A stretch of 11,725 nt of DNA from Mobilitalea sp. (GTDB taxonomy: Bacteria; Bacillota_A; Clostridia; Lachnospirales; Lachnospiraceae): contig JARKQP010000254.1 of assembly GCA_029974875.1 (NCBI GenBank), positions 1 through 11,725 on the forward strand. Direction: 5' to 3'. The position numbers and the translations under genes were made by a program. The notes below the pieces were generated by a model, which made no database searches, was not told the DNA's origin, and worked only from the letters and a program-made list of their open reading frames with translations. Below are positions 1 to 6,884 of the stretch, in pieces (within the stretch, counting starts at the first letter, position 1; the number at the start of each line of letters is the position of its first letter).

Positions 1-781
1 TGTTCACCACGGAATAGATGGCAACGTCTGCCGTAGTATCCGGAAGCTTTTCCATGAACTTCTCATTAAAATCCACAAAGCAGGTCCCGTCCGGCTTATA
101 TAAATCCAGCAGTACCGTAACCTTCGGGATCGTATCATACAGACCCATCTTCGTCGGGCCATTGATCAGCTGCTTTACTGCCAGCTCTTCAATGGTCTCC
201 GTCCCGGAATAATTGATGTCCGTATCATATTCTATTAAAGCGTTGCCTTTTTCATTTGCAAAGTATAGCTTGATCCTATAATTTGTACTCGTATCCGTAT
301 CATCAATGAAGTCCTCTGACGTAAGCTGTCCAATGGCATTGCCGCTCTCGTCAATGAGTGGGTTCCCATTGACATTAATCTGAACGTACTCAACCCCCGG
401 AAGCTGGGTCAGCGTCTTAACAAGCGCTGCCCGTGCCAGGATTTCATCCACACCGGATAGATTGCTGTAGGTGGAATCAAAATTCACCGTCAGGCTCCCA
501 TCCTCATTTAATGCAAAATCCGATTTAACATCACCTGGAAGCACGCTTTTGTAGGCCAGGTTCTCCGGACTCTTCCTCAGCATATACAGCAGCTCATTGA
601 TTTGCTCGGAAAGCTCCGTGCTGATTAATTGATAGCTTTCATTAATCAGCCCCTTTGTCTCCGTACTAATATAGTAGACGGCTACCTGCGCTTCTCCTTC
701 CTCATTATCCTGACGGCGGCGGCAGGCAACAAGAACAATTGCCGCTAGTATCAGGGCCGTTAACATTAATCGTCTTTTCAT
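1..781 (-). CDS. GerMN-domain lipoprotein (C-terminus cut by window edge)
   Basis: A gene open to the left edge gives 260 residues here. The N-terminus is a lipoprotein signal: MKRR, a hydrophobic stretch, then the lipobox LVAC with the lipidated Cys at residue 20. After a charged linker there is a degenerate first GerMN-like domain (about residues 33-140) and a clearer second one from about 168. The second shows the family pattern RIKLYFANEKG, KQLINGP, the IPK segment and a DG-x-FVDF strand. GerMN domains occur in GerM of Bacillus (sporulation and germination) and in other cell-envelope lipoproteins; the precise role here is unknown. Two ATGs compete, at 787 and 781. The GGAG of the ribosome site abuts the ATG at 787 but lies 6 nt from the ATG at 781, so I chose 781. 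It starts 13 nt after the histidine kinase stop and is very likely co-transcribed with it. Confidence 0.85.
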   Translation of the reverse strand, partial: MKRRLMLTALILAAIVLVACRRRQDNEEGEAQVAVYYISTETKGLINESYQLISTELSEQINELLYMLRKSPENLAYKSVLPGDVKSDFALNEDGSLTVNFDSTYSNLSGVDEILARAALVKTLTQLPGVEYVQINVNGNPLIDESGNAIGQLTSEDFIDDTDTSTNYRIKLYFANEKGNALIEYDTDINYSGTETIEELAVKQLINGPTKMGLYDTIPKVTVLLDLYKPDGTCFVDFNEKFMEKLPDTTADVAIYSVVN

Positions 782-794
782 ATCCATCTCCGTT

Positions 795-2243
795 CTAATA
801 GGCCACATAGTTTAAAGGAATCCGGACATTGAAGGTGGTGCCCTCCCCTTCCTTACTGTAAACCTTAATCGCCCCATGGTGCATCAAGATTACGTTTTTC
901 GTAATTGCCAGTCCAAGTCCCGTTCCGCCCGTTCCCCTGGACCTCGCCTTATCCACGCGGTAAAAACGCTCAAAAATAGAATCCAGGGCCTCTTCCGGTA
1001 TACCGATCCCTGAATCCGATACCTTAATGAAGAAATACTTATGGTCTGCGTTTAAGGATACCCTTACCCAGCCGTCCTCTACATTGTACTTAATTGCATT
1101 CTCGATTAAATTGGAGATGCCGAGGGACAGCTTTACCTCATCAATTTCAGCAACCACCGGCCTAAAGCTTTCATAGATCATCTCAATATTCTGCTTCTTG
1201 GCAATGGGCCTTAGCCTCTTAAGTATCAGCTCCAACAGCTCATTGATATTAACCGGCGTAATGTTCATATCCCCGGAGGTTTTATCCAGCTTTACCAGGG
1301 AAAGAAGGTCGGTAATAATCTTATTCTCACGTTCAATCTCATCCGTAATATCGGTCAGAAACTCCCGGTAAAGCTCCACCGGTGCATCCTCCTGCATCAG
1401 CAGGGAATCCGCAAGCACCTTGATGGATGTAATGGGTGTCTTCAGCTCGTGGGATACATTGGATACAAATTCCTGTCTGGTGCTCTCCAGCTTTTTCATC
1501 TGGCTGATCATATGGTTAAAGGAATCCGATATCCTTTCAATCTCATTGTAGCCCTTAATGGATACCTCACCCTCCAGATACCCATCCGTGATCCGGTCGA
1601 TGGAATTCACAATGCTGGTCAGGGGCTTTGTCAGGGTTCCGGAAAAGTGGACTGCAAAAGCGACGATTAAAATCGACAGGGTAACTATAAAAACAGCCGC
1701 ACGCTGGTTTAAGCTCCCCCGGATGCTCTGGATGTCCTTTGTAGAAAAGCTCATAACAATAACACCCATAACTTCTTTCGTTTCATTGTGGGTGATCGGA
1801 TAGGTAAATTTAAGATAATGTGTGTTTCTGTCATGCACCGGGGCAGGGGTGGTTCCCTTTAAGCACTGGACGACACCGGCGGAAACCAAATACTTCCCCT
1901 CTTCCAGGGAGTAGGTATCCTTTACAATGTTCATGTTCCTATTGACGATAATAATACGCCCATTGTAAATATCCGCAAGCCGGTTAATCTCCTGGTCCAT
2001 CCCGGAGTCATCACCGGCGGTCAGATATAAGCTTACCCCTAATTTATTTGATAAAATGCTTCCCTGGTTCTCCAACGCGATGACCTTATTTGAAACCGCA
2101 TTTTTTTCATAAGTATTTAATAGTACCAGGGAGAAAAGCAATAACGGAGCAACTCCCAGCACAATATAGGCCAGGAGCAGATAGATCCGCATGCTGTTTA
2201 AACGTTTGAATTCACTCTTGATTCTGGAAAAAATATCCGACAC
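795..2243 (-). CDS. Two-component sensor histidine kinase
   Basis: This is a membrane sensor kinase that would phosphorylate the adjacent response regulator. Numbering from the GTG at 2243 (482 residues): TM1 is about 20-42, the extracellular sensor region about 43-182, TM2 about 183-201, and HAMP about 202-254. The HisKA phospho-acceptor motif SHELKTP has its His near 265. The ATPase motifs are the N box NLIENAIKYN (about 378-387), G1 DSGIGIP (about 410) and G2 GTGGTGLGL (about 437-445). The frame stays open up to a GTG at 2297, but that start would put 86 nt inside the conserved 3' end of the response-regulator gene, and its first residues look like a frame shadow. GTG 2243 gives an amphipathic juxtamembrane helix, and ATG 2192 is the other candidate. 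None has a strong ribosome site, so translational coupling is likely. The signal sensed is unknown. Confidence 0.93.
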   Translation of the reverse strand: MSDIFSRIKSEFKRLNSMRIYLLLAYIVLGVAPLLLFSLVLLNTYEKNAVSNKVIALENQGSILSNKLGVSLYLTAGDDSGMDQEINRLADIYNGRIIIVNRNMNIVKDTYSLEEGKYLVSAGVVQCLKGTTPAPVHDRNTHYLKFTYPITHNETKEVMGVIVMSFSTKDIQSIRGSLNQRAAVFIVTLSILIVAFAVHFSGTLTKPLTSIVNSIDRITDGYLEGEVSIKGYNEIERISDSFNHMISQMKKLESTRQEFVSNVSHELKTPITSIKVLADSLLMQEDAPVELYREFLTDITDEIERENKIITDLLSLVKLDKTSGDMNITPVNINELLELILKRLRPIAKKQNIEMIYESFRPVVAEIDEVKLSLGISNLIENAIKYNVEDGWVRVSLNADHKYFFIKVSDSGIGIPEEALDSIFERFYRVDKARSRGTGGTGLGLAITKNVILMHHGAIKVYSKEGEGTTFNVRIPLNYVAY

Positions 2244-2910
2244 CCCATTTTGTATGTATATATTTTGGCTCGCTTGGATTGCTTTCAATCTTTTCACGTA
2301 ATCTTCGGATATGGACGTCTACGGTCCTGACATCACCGGGATAATCATAGCCCCATACAATATTCAGCAAATTTTCGCGGCTATATACCTTGTTGGGATT
2401 GAATACCAATAATTCAAGCAAATCAAATTCCTTCGCAGTTAAATTAACCTCTTTCCCTGCGATATAAACCCTCTTATTTTCACAGTCAATCCTCATATCC
2501 CCGAAGCTGACTGTCTTCTTATCCCCATTACCCTGGGAGGCCGACTTGCTGCTGCGGCGTATAATGGCTTTAATACGGGCCTTCACCTCAAGGATATTAA
2601 AGGGCTTTGTAATATAATCATCCGCTCCATATTCCAGTCCGAGAATTTTGTCCATATCATCGCCCTTGGCCGTTAACATGATAATAGGCATTGTTGAAAA
2701 CTCCCTGATCTGCTGGCATACCTCAAAGCCTGTCAGCTTGGGCAGCATCACGTCCAGGAGCACCACATCATATTCCTTATTCTTAGCAGCTTCTAAGGCT
2801 TCTTCACCATCATAGGCGCAGTCCACCTCCATGCCATCCTGCTCAAGACTAAAGCGGATTCCCTTTACAATTAATTTTTCATCGTCTACAACGAGTACCT
2901 TCTTTGCCAT
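2212..2910 (-). CDS. OmpR/PhoB-family response regulator
   Basis: A 232-residue DNA-binding response regulator, full length for its family. The receiver domain (residues 3-115) has the acidic pair D9/D10, the phospho-acceptor D53 in LLDVMLP, the switch Thr80 and Lys102 in TKPF. The C-terminal winged-helix domain (about 130-230) has TAKEFDLLELL and the recognition region VRTVDVHIRRLREKIE, followed by the final hairpin ending WGVGYFF. A good ribosome site (GAGGTGAT) lies just before the ATG. It starts 28 nt after the comEA-like stop and overlaps the start of the kinase, so gene order and spacing indicate one operon and a cognate pair. Its targets cannot be read from the sequence; whether it autoregulates the promoter near 3889-3917 is untested. 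Confidence 0.95.
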   Translation of the reverse strand: MAKKVLVVDDEKLIVKGIRFSLEQDGMEVDCAYDGEEALEAAKNKEYDVVLLDVMLPKLTGFEVCQQIREFSTMPIIMLTAKGDDMDKILGLEYGADDYITKPFNILEVKARIKAIIRRSSKSASQGNGDKKTVSFGDMRIDCENKRVYIAGKEVNLTAKEFDLLELLVFNPNKVYSRENLLNIVWGYDYPGDVRTVDVHIRRLREKIESNPSEPKYIHTKWGVGYFFQNQE

Positions 2911-2938
2911 ATCATCACCTCATCATTAATTTCCAAAA

Positions 2939-3778
2939 CTAATCCACAGATATTTTTAAGGAAATCTGGCGAAAGGAGCCTTCCTTGATTCCCGGCACCT
3001 TCATCAGCTCCTCAATTGTCTTAAATTTACCATTTGCACTGCGGTATTCTATAATCCTGTCCGCCTTCGACTGGCCGATACCCGGCAATGTCATAAGCTG
3101 GGCCACGTCCGCAGTATTAATATTAACCAGGGAGGAGTCCTTCCCCTCCGGCACCGCTGCTTCCCCACCGGCTGCATAATTACCACCGGTCACATAGCTG
3201 CCTCCGGTCACATAATTGCCTCCGTTCAAGTGGTCACCGGCTGTCAGACTGCTCACTTCCGACTTTGTAGGGACATATATCCTTTGGCCATCCAAAATCT
3301 GCTGGGCCTGGTTCAAATAATCCCCTGCCGCTTCCTCTGCCAGCCCTCCGGCAAGCTCCAGCACATCCACTATCCTGGCATCCGCAGCCGTAGCATAAAC
3401 TCCCGGATGGACCACCGCGCCGCAGACATGTACATAAATAACACTCTGCATCCCCGTTCCTTCCGGTATTCCCGTCAGCATAGTCTCCGGGGAGGTCTGT
3501 CCTGCTCCAGTCAGGTTATCCATTTTTGCTTTATCAGCCTCTAAGCCTAAGTCTTGTTCCTCAACAAGACTTTTGTCCTGCCCGTCAGCTGCCTGCCTAC
3601 TGCCAGCCTGCTGACCCGTAAGGTCTGTCGCTTCCTGCGCTGCAAAACCGGTACCGTCTTCCGGGGTACCCGTTACCAATTCGGCCTGCTGCTTCTGCTG
3701 GTAGGAACAGCTGTAGCAGATTCCCGATACCAGTAAAGAAACACAGGTGAGCCCTGTTATTATTAATTTTCTTTTCAT
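2939..3778 (-). CDS. ComEA-like membrane-anchored SLBB/helix-hairpin-helix protein
   Basis: This 279-residue protein has an N-terminal membrane anchor (about 5-23), a long Gln/Gly/Thr-rich low-complexity linker (about 25-112), and an SLBB domain (about 113-170: VIYVHVCGAVVHPGVY, ILDGQRIYVP). A Gly-Tyr repeat linker (186-205) leads to a C-terminal helix-hairpin-helix pair (about 217-279: NINTA, LPGIG, VPGI). The order is that of ComEA, the double-stranded DNA receptor of natural transformation in Firmicutes, so binding DNA at the outer membrane face is the likely role. No comEC is visible beside it. Similar proteins occur in clostridia not known to be transformable, so the competence function is inferred. 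Two cysteines follow the hydrophobic segment, but neither sits in a proper lipobox. A GGAAG ribosome site precedes the ATG. It is the first gene of the operon that continues into the two-component system. Confidence 0.88.
   Translation of the reverse strand: MKRKLIITGLTCVSLLVSGICYSCSYQQKQQAELVTGTPEDGTGFAAQEATDLTGQQAGSRQAADGQDKSLVEEQDLGLEADKAKMDNLTGAGQTSPETMLTGIPEGTGMQSVIYVHVCGAVVHPGVYATAADARIVDVLELAGGLAEEAAGDYLNQAQQILDGQRIYVPTKSEVSSLTAGDHLNGGNYVTGGSYVTGGNYAAGGEAAVPEGKDSSLVNINTADVAQLMTLPGIGQSKADRIIEYRSANGKFKTIEELMKVPGIKEGSFRQISLKISVD
3170..3223 (-). repeat. 18-bp in-frame tandem repeats in the comEA-like gene
   Basis: Three consecutive 18-bp units encode GGNYVT, GGSYVT and GGNYAA, followed by another GG. 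They form the flexible linker between the SLBB domain and the helix-hairpin-helix domain. The unit length is a multiple of three, so gain or loss of a copy would change linker length without breaking the frame. Confidence 0.8.
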
Positions 3779-3804
3779 TATCGTCTTCCTTTCCCGGCGT
3801 ATGC

Positions 3805-3829
3805 CTGAAAACAGATAAGAAGTTTTCAG
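3805..3829 (-). promoter_or_regulatory. Hairpin in the comEA-like 5' leader
   Basis: A perfect 8-bp inverted repeat (CTGAAAAC / GTTTTCAG) with a 9-nt loop lies in the transcribed leader, about 26 nt upstream of the ATG and downstream of the predicted promoter. No run of T follows on the minus strand, so it is not an ordinary intrinsic terminator. It may act as an mRNA-stability stem or a protein site; its role is unknown. Confidence 0.5.
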
Positions 3830-3888
3830 ACATCCATTTAAAGAAGACTTAAAAAGTACCCTCTATACTTTTATGATAAGACACTCTC

Positions 3889-3917
3889 ATTTTACATAAG
3901 TTGTACCTTATTTACAA
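3889..3917 (-). promoter_or_regulatory. Sigma-A-type promoter of the comEA/two-component/GerMN operon
   Basis: Read on the minus strand, the sequence shows a -35 TTGTAA (3912-3917), a 17-nt spacer, and a -10 TAAAAT (3889-3894). Transcription would start near 3882, giving a leader of about 100 nt before the comEA-like ATG. The spacer holds a short dyad (ATAAG, 6 nt, CTTAT) that could be a repressor or activator site, but that is weak evidence. Confidence 0.65.
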
Positions 3918-3941
3918 TAGGTTATTAAATTTATTTTAATT

Positions 3942-4394
3942 TTAACCTGCACAATTTTCCTTATTCCACTGAAAAATAACAATCCCAGCGATAATGAAGA
4001 GGACGCCGACAAGCTTTTTCCACTCGAAAGGTACCTTCTCCGTCCCGCACAGTCCGAATACTTCGATCAGGTAGGCAACAATCATCTGCGCCGTGATAAT
4101 AAACATATTGGCCATTGCCGGCCCCAGGGAATCGACGCTTTTAATTACGGTAAAGGTAATGAATGCACCTAACATGCCGCCAACCAGCAGATATTTGGGC
4201 TCCACCTTAAACAACGTACCAAAGCTCCCCTGCCTTCCTGTCACAAACCATGCTACCAGGCATACCAGCAATGCACTAAACTGGACAAAACCAGCAGATA
4301 CCCAGATACTGGTCTGCTTTGTCACCCCGGTATTTAATACTCCCTGCGTACTCATTAATGCTCCTGATATGATTGCAATAAGAAAACCCCACAT
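3942..4394 (-). CDS. YdcZ-family (DUF606) small membrane transporter
   Basis: A 150-residue hydrophobic protein with five predicted membrane segments (about 3-22, 32-52, 67-88, 92-114 and 127-143). The features match the YdcZ/DUF606 branch of the drug/metabolite transporter superfamily: about 150 residues, an opening like MWGFLIAIISGALMSTQGVLN, and the interior patterns GGMLGAF and GPAMANM. Members are half-size relatives of EamA exporters and are often annotated as inner-membrane exporters; the substrate is unknown. An in-frame stop lies 7 codons upstream, so the ATG at 4394 is the only good start. The ribosome site is poor: AAAGG touches the ATG and a better GGAAAGG sits too far away. It lies downstream of the argD terminator and the hairpin element, and I found no convincing promoter of its own. 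Confidence 0.85.
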   Translation of the reverse strand: MWGFLIAIISGALMSTQGVLNTGVTKQTSIWVSAGFVQFSALLVCLVAWFVTGRQGSFGTLFKVEPKYLLVGGMLGAFITFTVIKSVDSLGPAMANMFIITAQMIVAYLIEVFGLCGTEKVPFEWKKLVGVLFIIAGIVIFQWNKENCAG

Positions 4395-4468
4395 GCCTTT
4401 TATCCAGCCTTTCCTTCATAGTGTTTACTTCTTTAATCTTGCCAATTCTATGAAAGACTATACAGGGT

Positions 4469-4609
4469 TAATACTAAGGAATAGTTAAAATATTAGTTCC
4501 GATTCTTTTTCGAGGAATGGGAACATATGTGAAGTTCCTCGAAAAAGATTATCGGAAGTTATATTTTAGCTATTCCCAATTCCCTTAAAACCTTTCGGGA
4601 CCAGTATTA
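4469..4609. repeat. Long near-perfect hairpin element, MITE-like
   Basis: Two arms, 4478-4517 and 4535-4576, are inverted copies of each other. Over 40 aligned positions 37 match, with one 2-nt gap, around a 17-nt centre that contains the palindrome ACATATGT. Further out, TAATACT (4469-4475) is matched by its complement AGTATTA (4603-4609), as terminal repeats would be. No coding potential is seen and no target-site duplication longer than a possible TA is visible. It lies between the argD terminator and ydcZ. It could be a miniature inverted-repeat element, a structured RNA or a processing site; the sequence alone does not decide. Confidence 0.7.
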
Positions 4610-4610
4610 G

Positions 4611-4658
4611 AAAAAAAGGGTAAATCCTCCGCTGTCATAAAGCTTCTAGGATTTACCC
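4611..4658 (-). terminator. Rho-independent terminator of argJBD
   Basis: On the minus strand, a perfect 11-bp stem (GGGTAAATCCT at 4648-4658 paired with AGGATTTACCC at 4618-4628) is followed directly by seven T (4611-4617). It begins 10 nt after the argD stop. This is a textbook intrinsic terminator and marks the end of the arginine operon. Confidence 0.93.
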
Positions 4659-4668
4659 GCCACTAGTT

Positions 4669-5859
4669 TTATTCTTCACTTAACACCTGGTCCAGAACTG
4701 CTATCATTGCATCAATGTGCTCCTTCTCCACGACCAGCGGAGGAACAAAACGCAGCACATTCGTTCCGGCTAAAATCAGTACCAGCCCTTTATCCAAAAC
4801 CTTAGGAATAATATCCTTTATGGGTATTTTAAATTCCAGACCCTGCATTAATCCCATACCGCGCCGCTCCAGGATACAAGCATGCTTTTCTGCCAGCATA
4901 TCTAATTTTTCTTCCAGATAGGGAGCCACCTGCTTCACATGCTCCAGCAGCTGCTCCTGTTCAAATAGCTCTATTACCTTTGCCACCGCCGCCGTCGCAA
5001 AGGGGTTTCCGCCATAGGTGGTTCCATGGTCTCCCGGTTCAAAGGCCTCCGCAACCCTTTCTACCGCCGCAAATGCGCCGACCGGAACTCCGCATCCAAG
5101 GGCTTTTGCACTTGCCACAATATCCGGCTTTATCCCAAACTGTTCATAGGCAAACATGGTTCCGGTACGTCCCATGCCGCATTGGATCTCATCCAGGATT
5201 AATACAATATCCCGCTCATCACACAGGGCTCTTACTCCCTGGATAAATTCCGCCGTAGCGGGATAAATTCCGCCCTCTCCCTGCACCGGCTCCATAATGA
5301 TTGCCGCCGTATTCTGCTGGAGCAGCTCCTTTACGCTGTCCAGGTTATTAAACTCAGCAAATGCCACACCGCCGATCAGGGGCTCAAAGGCCTCACGGTA
5401 TTTGGAGGTGCCGGTGACGCTTAAGGCTCCCATACTCCTTCCATGGAAGGAATGGTCCATGGAGATAATCTGGCTGTTAGCAATACCGTGCTTTTTAAAA
5501 TAATATTTGCGCGCCAGCTTTATGGCTCCTTCGATTGCTTCCGTGCCGCTGCTCGTAAAGAACACCCGGTCCATTCCGGAAATCCGGTTGAATTTCCTTG
5601 CTGCCTCTATGGCCGGTACCGTGTAAAACAGATTGGAGGTATGGAGTATCTTATCAATCTGCTCCTTTAAGGCATCATTATAAGCCTTAAAATTATAGCC
5701 CAGGGCAAAAACTGCGATTCCTGCCGCAAAATCAAGATACTTCTTTCCTTCCGTATCATACAGGTACATTCCGTCCCCACGGTCAAATACGATCTGGTAA
5801 CGGCTATAGGTGCGCATCAGCTCCTGCTCTGCTTCTTCAATATAATGCTTCATATTCAT
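4669..5859 (-). CDS. argD: Acetylornithine aminotransferase
   Basis: A PLP-dependent class-III aminotransferase that interconverts N-acetylglutamate semialdehyde and N2-acetylornithine using glutamate, in the cytoplasm. Numbering from the chosen ATG at 5859 (396 residues): the PLP phosphate loop SSGTEA is near 103-108, HSFHGR near 136-141, the cofactor Asp in LDEIQCGMGRTG near 223, and the Schiff-base Lys in SAKALGCG near 252. TYGGNP follows near 281-286. The frame is open to a GTG at 5886. However, the ribosome site GAGGGG (5867-5872) lies inside that stretch and is 7 nt from the ATG at 5859; the ATG at 5865 is too close to it. It follows argB almost without gap and ends the argJ-argB-argD operon. 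Family members can also act on succinyl-diaminopimelate; the arg context favours ArgD. Confidence 0.94.
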   Translation of the reverse strand: MNMKHYIEEAEQELMRTYSRYQIVFDRGDGMYLYDTEGKKYLDFAAGIAVFALGYNFKAYNDALKEQIDKILHTSNLFYTVPAIEAARKFNRISGMDRVFFTSSGTEAIEGAIKLARKYYFKKHGIANSQIISMDHSFHGRSMGALSVTGTSKYREAFEPLIGGVAFAEFNNLDSVKELLQQNTAAIIMEPVQGEGGIYPATAEFIQGVRALCDERDIVLILDEIQCGMGRTGTMFAYEQFGIKPDIVASAKALGCGVPVGAFAAVERVAEAFEPGDHGTTYGGNPFATAAVAKVIELFEQEQLLEHVKQVAPYLEEKLDMLAEKHACILERRGMGLMQGLEFKIPIKDIIPKVLDKGLVLILAGTNVLRFVPPLVVEKEHIDAMIAVLDQVLSEE

Positions 5860-5888
5860 GTCCATGCCCCTCTGTTTTTCTTTCACCC

Positions 5889-6782
5889 TTATGCTTCATT
5901 TTCAAAAATACCGGTCTTATCAATAATGGCCGTTCCAATACCTCTATTAGTGAAGAACTCCAGCAAGAGGCAATGTTCTATCCTGCCGTCCAGAATATGT
6001 ACCCTGGATACGCCATTGCGGACAGCATCAACACAGTTCTTTAGCTTGGGAAGCATGCCCCCGCCAATAAAGCCGCTGTCTAACAGCTCATCCGCCTGAT
6101 CCAGTGTCAATACGGAGATCAGGCTGCTCTTGTCCCCTGGATCAGCATATACGCCTTCAATATCCGTTAAGAATACCAGCTTCTCTGCACCGATTGCCGT
6201 AGCCACCGCACAGGCCGCATCGTCCGCATTAATATTATAATTCTGGTAATCAACGTCAATTCCGATGGGTGCAATCACCGGGACAAAATTATTATCAATT
6301 AAGGTGTCAATAAGCTCCGTGTTTACTTCCGTGATATTTCCTACGAAACCGATATCCTGGCCATTTACGGTTCTTTTCTCCACCCTTAGGGTGCTGCCGT
6401 CCTTGCCGCTGATGCCTGCCGCCTTTACACCCAGCTTTTCTACCAGCTGCACCAGGTTTTTATTTACCTTTCCAAGTACCATTTCGGCTACTTCCATGGT
6501 CGGTGCATCCGTAACGCGTAAGCCCTCCACAAATCTTGATTCATGACCCATCAGCCCCAGCCATTTGCTGATTTCCTTTCCTCCGCCGTGCACGATGATC
6601 GGCTGCATTCCTACGAGCTTTAATAAGGCCACATCCTTGATTACGTTCAGCTGCAGGTTTTCATCCAGCATTGCGCTTCCGCCGTATTTTACGACTACCT
6701 TTTTGTTATTGAATTTCTGGATATAGGGCAGAGCCTCAATCAGTGTCTGTGCCTTTAGTAATATCTGGTCCATATGTTCCAT
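5889..6782 (-). CDS. argB: Acetylglutamate kinase
   Basis: Phosphorylates N-acetylglutamate with ATP in the second step of the acetylated ornithine pathway. The 297-residue protein has the amino-acid kinase fold. The nucleotide-site Lys32 lies in KYGGSAM, the glycine loop HGGGKE is at 65-70, GLRVTD is at 88-92, NINADDAA is at 183-190, LTDIEGVY is at 205-212, and the second catalytic Lys246 is in [10 protein letters not shown]. The first ~25 residues form the N-terminal helix (ALPYIQKF) seen in hexameric, arginine-inhibited enzymes such as that of Thermotoga, and absent from the insensitive E. coli enzyme. The C-terminal GIGTAI signature agrees. Feedback inhibition by arginine is therefore likely (inferred). 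The ribosome site AAAGGA lies 8 nt before the ATG. The 102-nt gap to argJ is filled by tandem repeats. Confidence 0.96.
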   Translation of the reverse strand: MEHMDQILLKAQTLIEALPYIQKFNNKKVVVKYGGSAMLDENLQLNVIKDVALLKLVGMQPIIVHGGGKEISKWLGLMGHESRFVEGLRVTDAPTMEVAEMVLGKVNKNLVQLVEKLGVKAAGISGKDGSTLRVEKRTVNGQDIGFVGNITEVNTELIDTLIDNNFVPVIAPIGIDVDYQNYNINADDAACAVATAIGAEKLVFLTDIEGVYADPGDKSSLISVLTLDQADELLDSGFIGGGMLPKLKNCVDAVRNGVSRVHILDGRIEHCLLLEFFTNRGIGTAIIDKTGIFENEA

Positions 6783-6809
6783 TTTATGTTTCCTTTCTGG
6801 GTTTGAAAT

Positions 6810-6831
6810 AACTAAAATATAACTAAAATAT
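6810..6831. repeat. 11-bp tandem repeat in the argB leader
   Basis: Two perfect consecutive copies of AACTAAAATAT (6810-6820 and 6821-6831) are followed by a partial third (AACT). They lie 28-50 nt upstream of the argB start, in the transcribed strand between argJ and argB. Confidence 0.85.
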
Positions 6832-6835
6832 AACT

Positions 6836-6880
6836 TACCTTTTATGCCTTTACCTTTTATACCTTTACCTTTTATGCCAA
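6836..6880. repeat. 15-bp tandem repeat between argJ and argB
   Basis: Three consecutive copies of TACCTTTTATGCCTT lie at 6836-6850, 6851-6865 and 6866-6880. Copy 2 has one change (A for G) and copy 3 ends in AA. They begin 4 nt after the argJ stop on the minus strand. In the mRNA each unit carries AAAGGTA, which resembles a ribosome site but has no start codon at the right distance. Confidence 0.9.
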
Positions 6881-6884
6881 AGTA

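Noticed and set aside
3700..3778. Lipobox in the ComEA-like protein
   Set aside because: The cysteines at residues 21 and 24 are preceded by Ile and Ser in contexts (SGIC, CYSC) that do not satisfy the lipobox, so a membrane anchor is more likely.
3597..3833. 78-codon frame overlapping the comEA-like start
   Set aside because: It runs in another frame of the comEA-like gene and shows no domain; the overlapping gene is clearly the real one.
4395..4468. Promoter for ydcZ (TTGGCA, 17 nt, ACTATG on the minus strand)
   Set aside because: The -10 box is too poor to call, and no better pair was found.
5860..5886. Longer argD starting at GTG 5886
   Set aside because: The stretch contains the GAGGGG ribosome site that serves ATG 5859.
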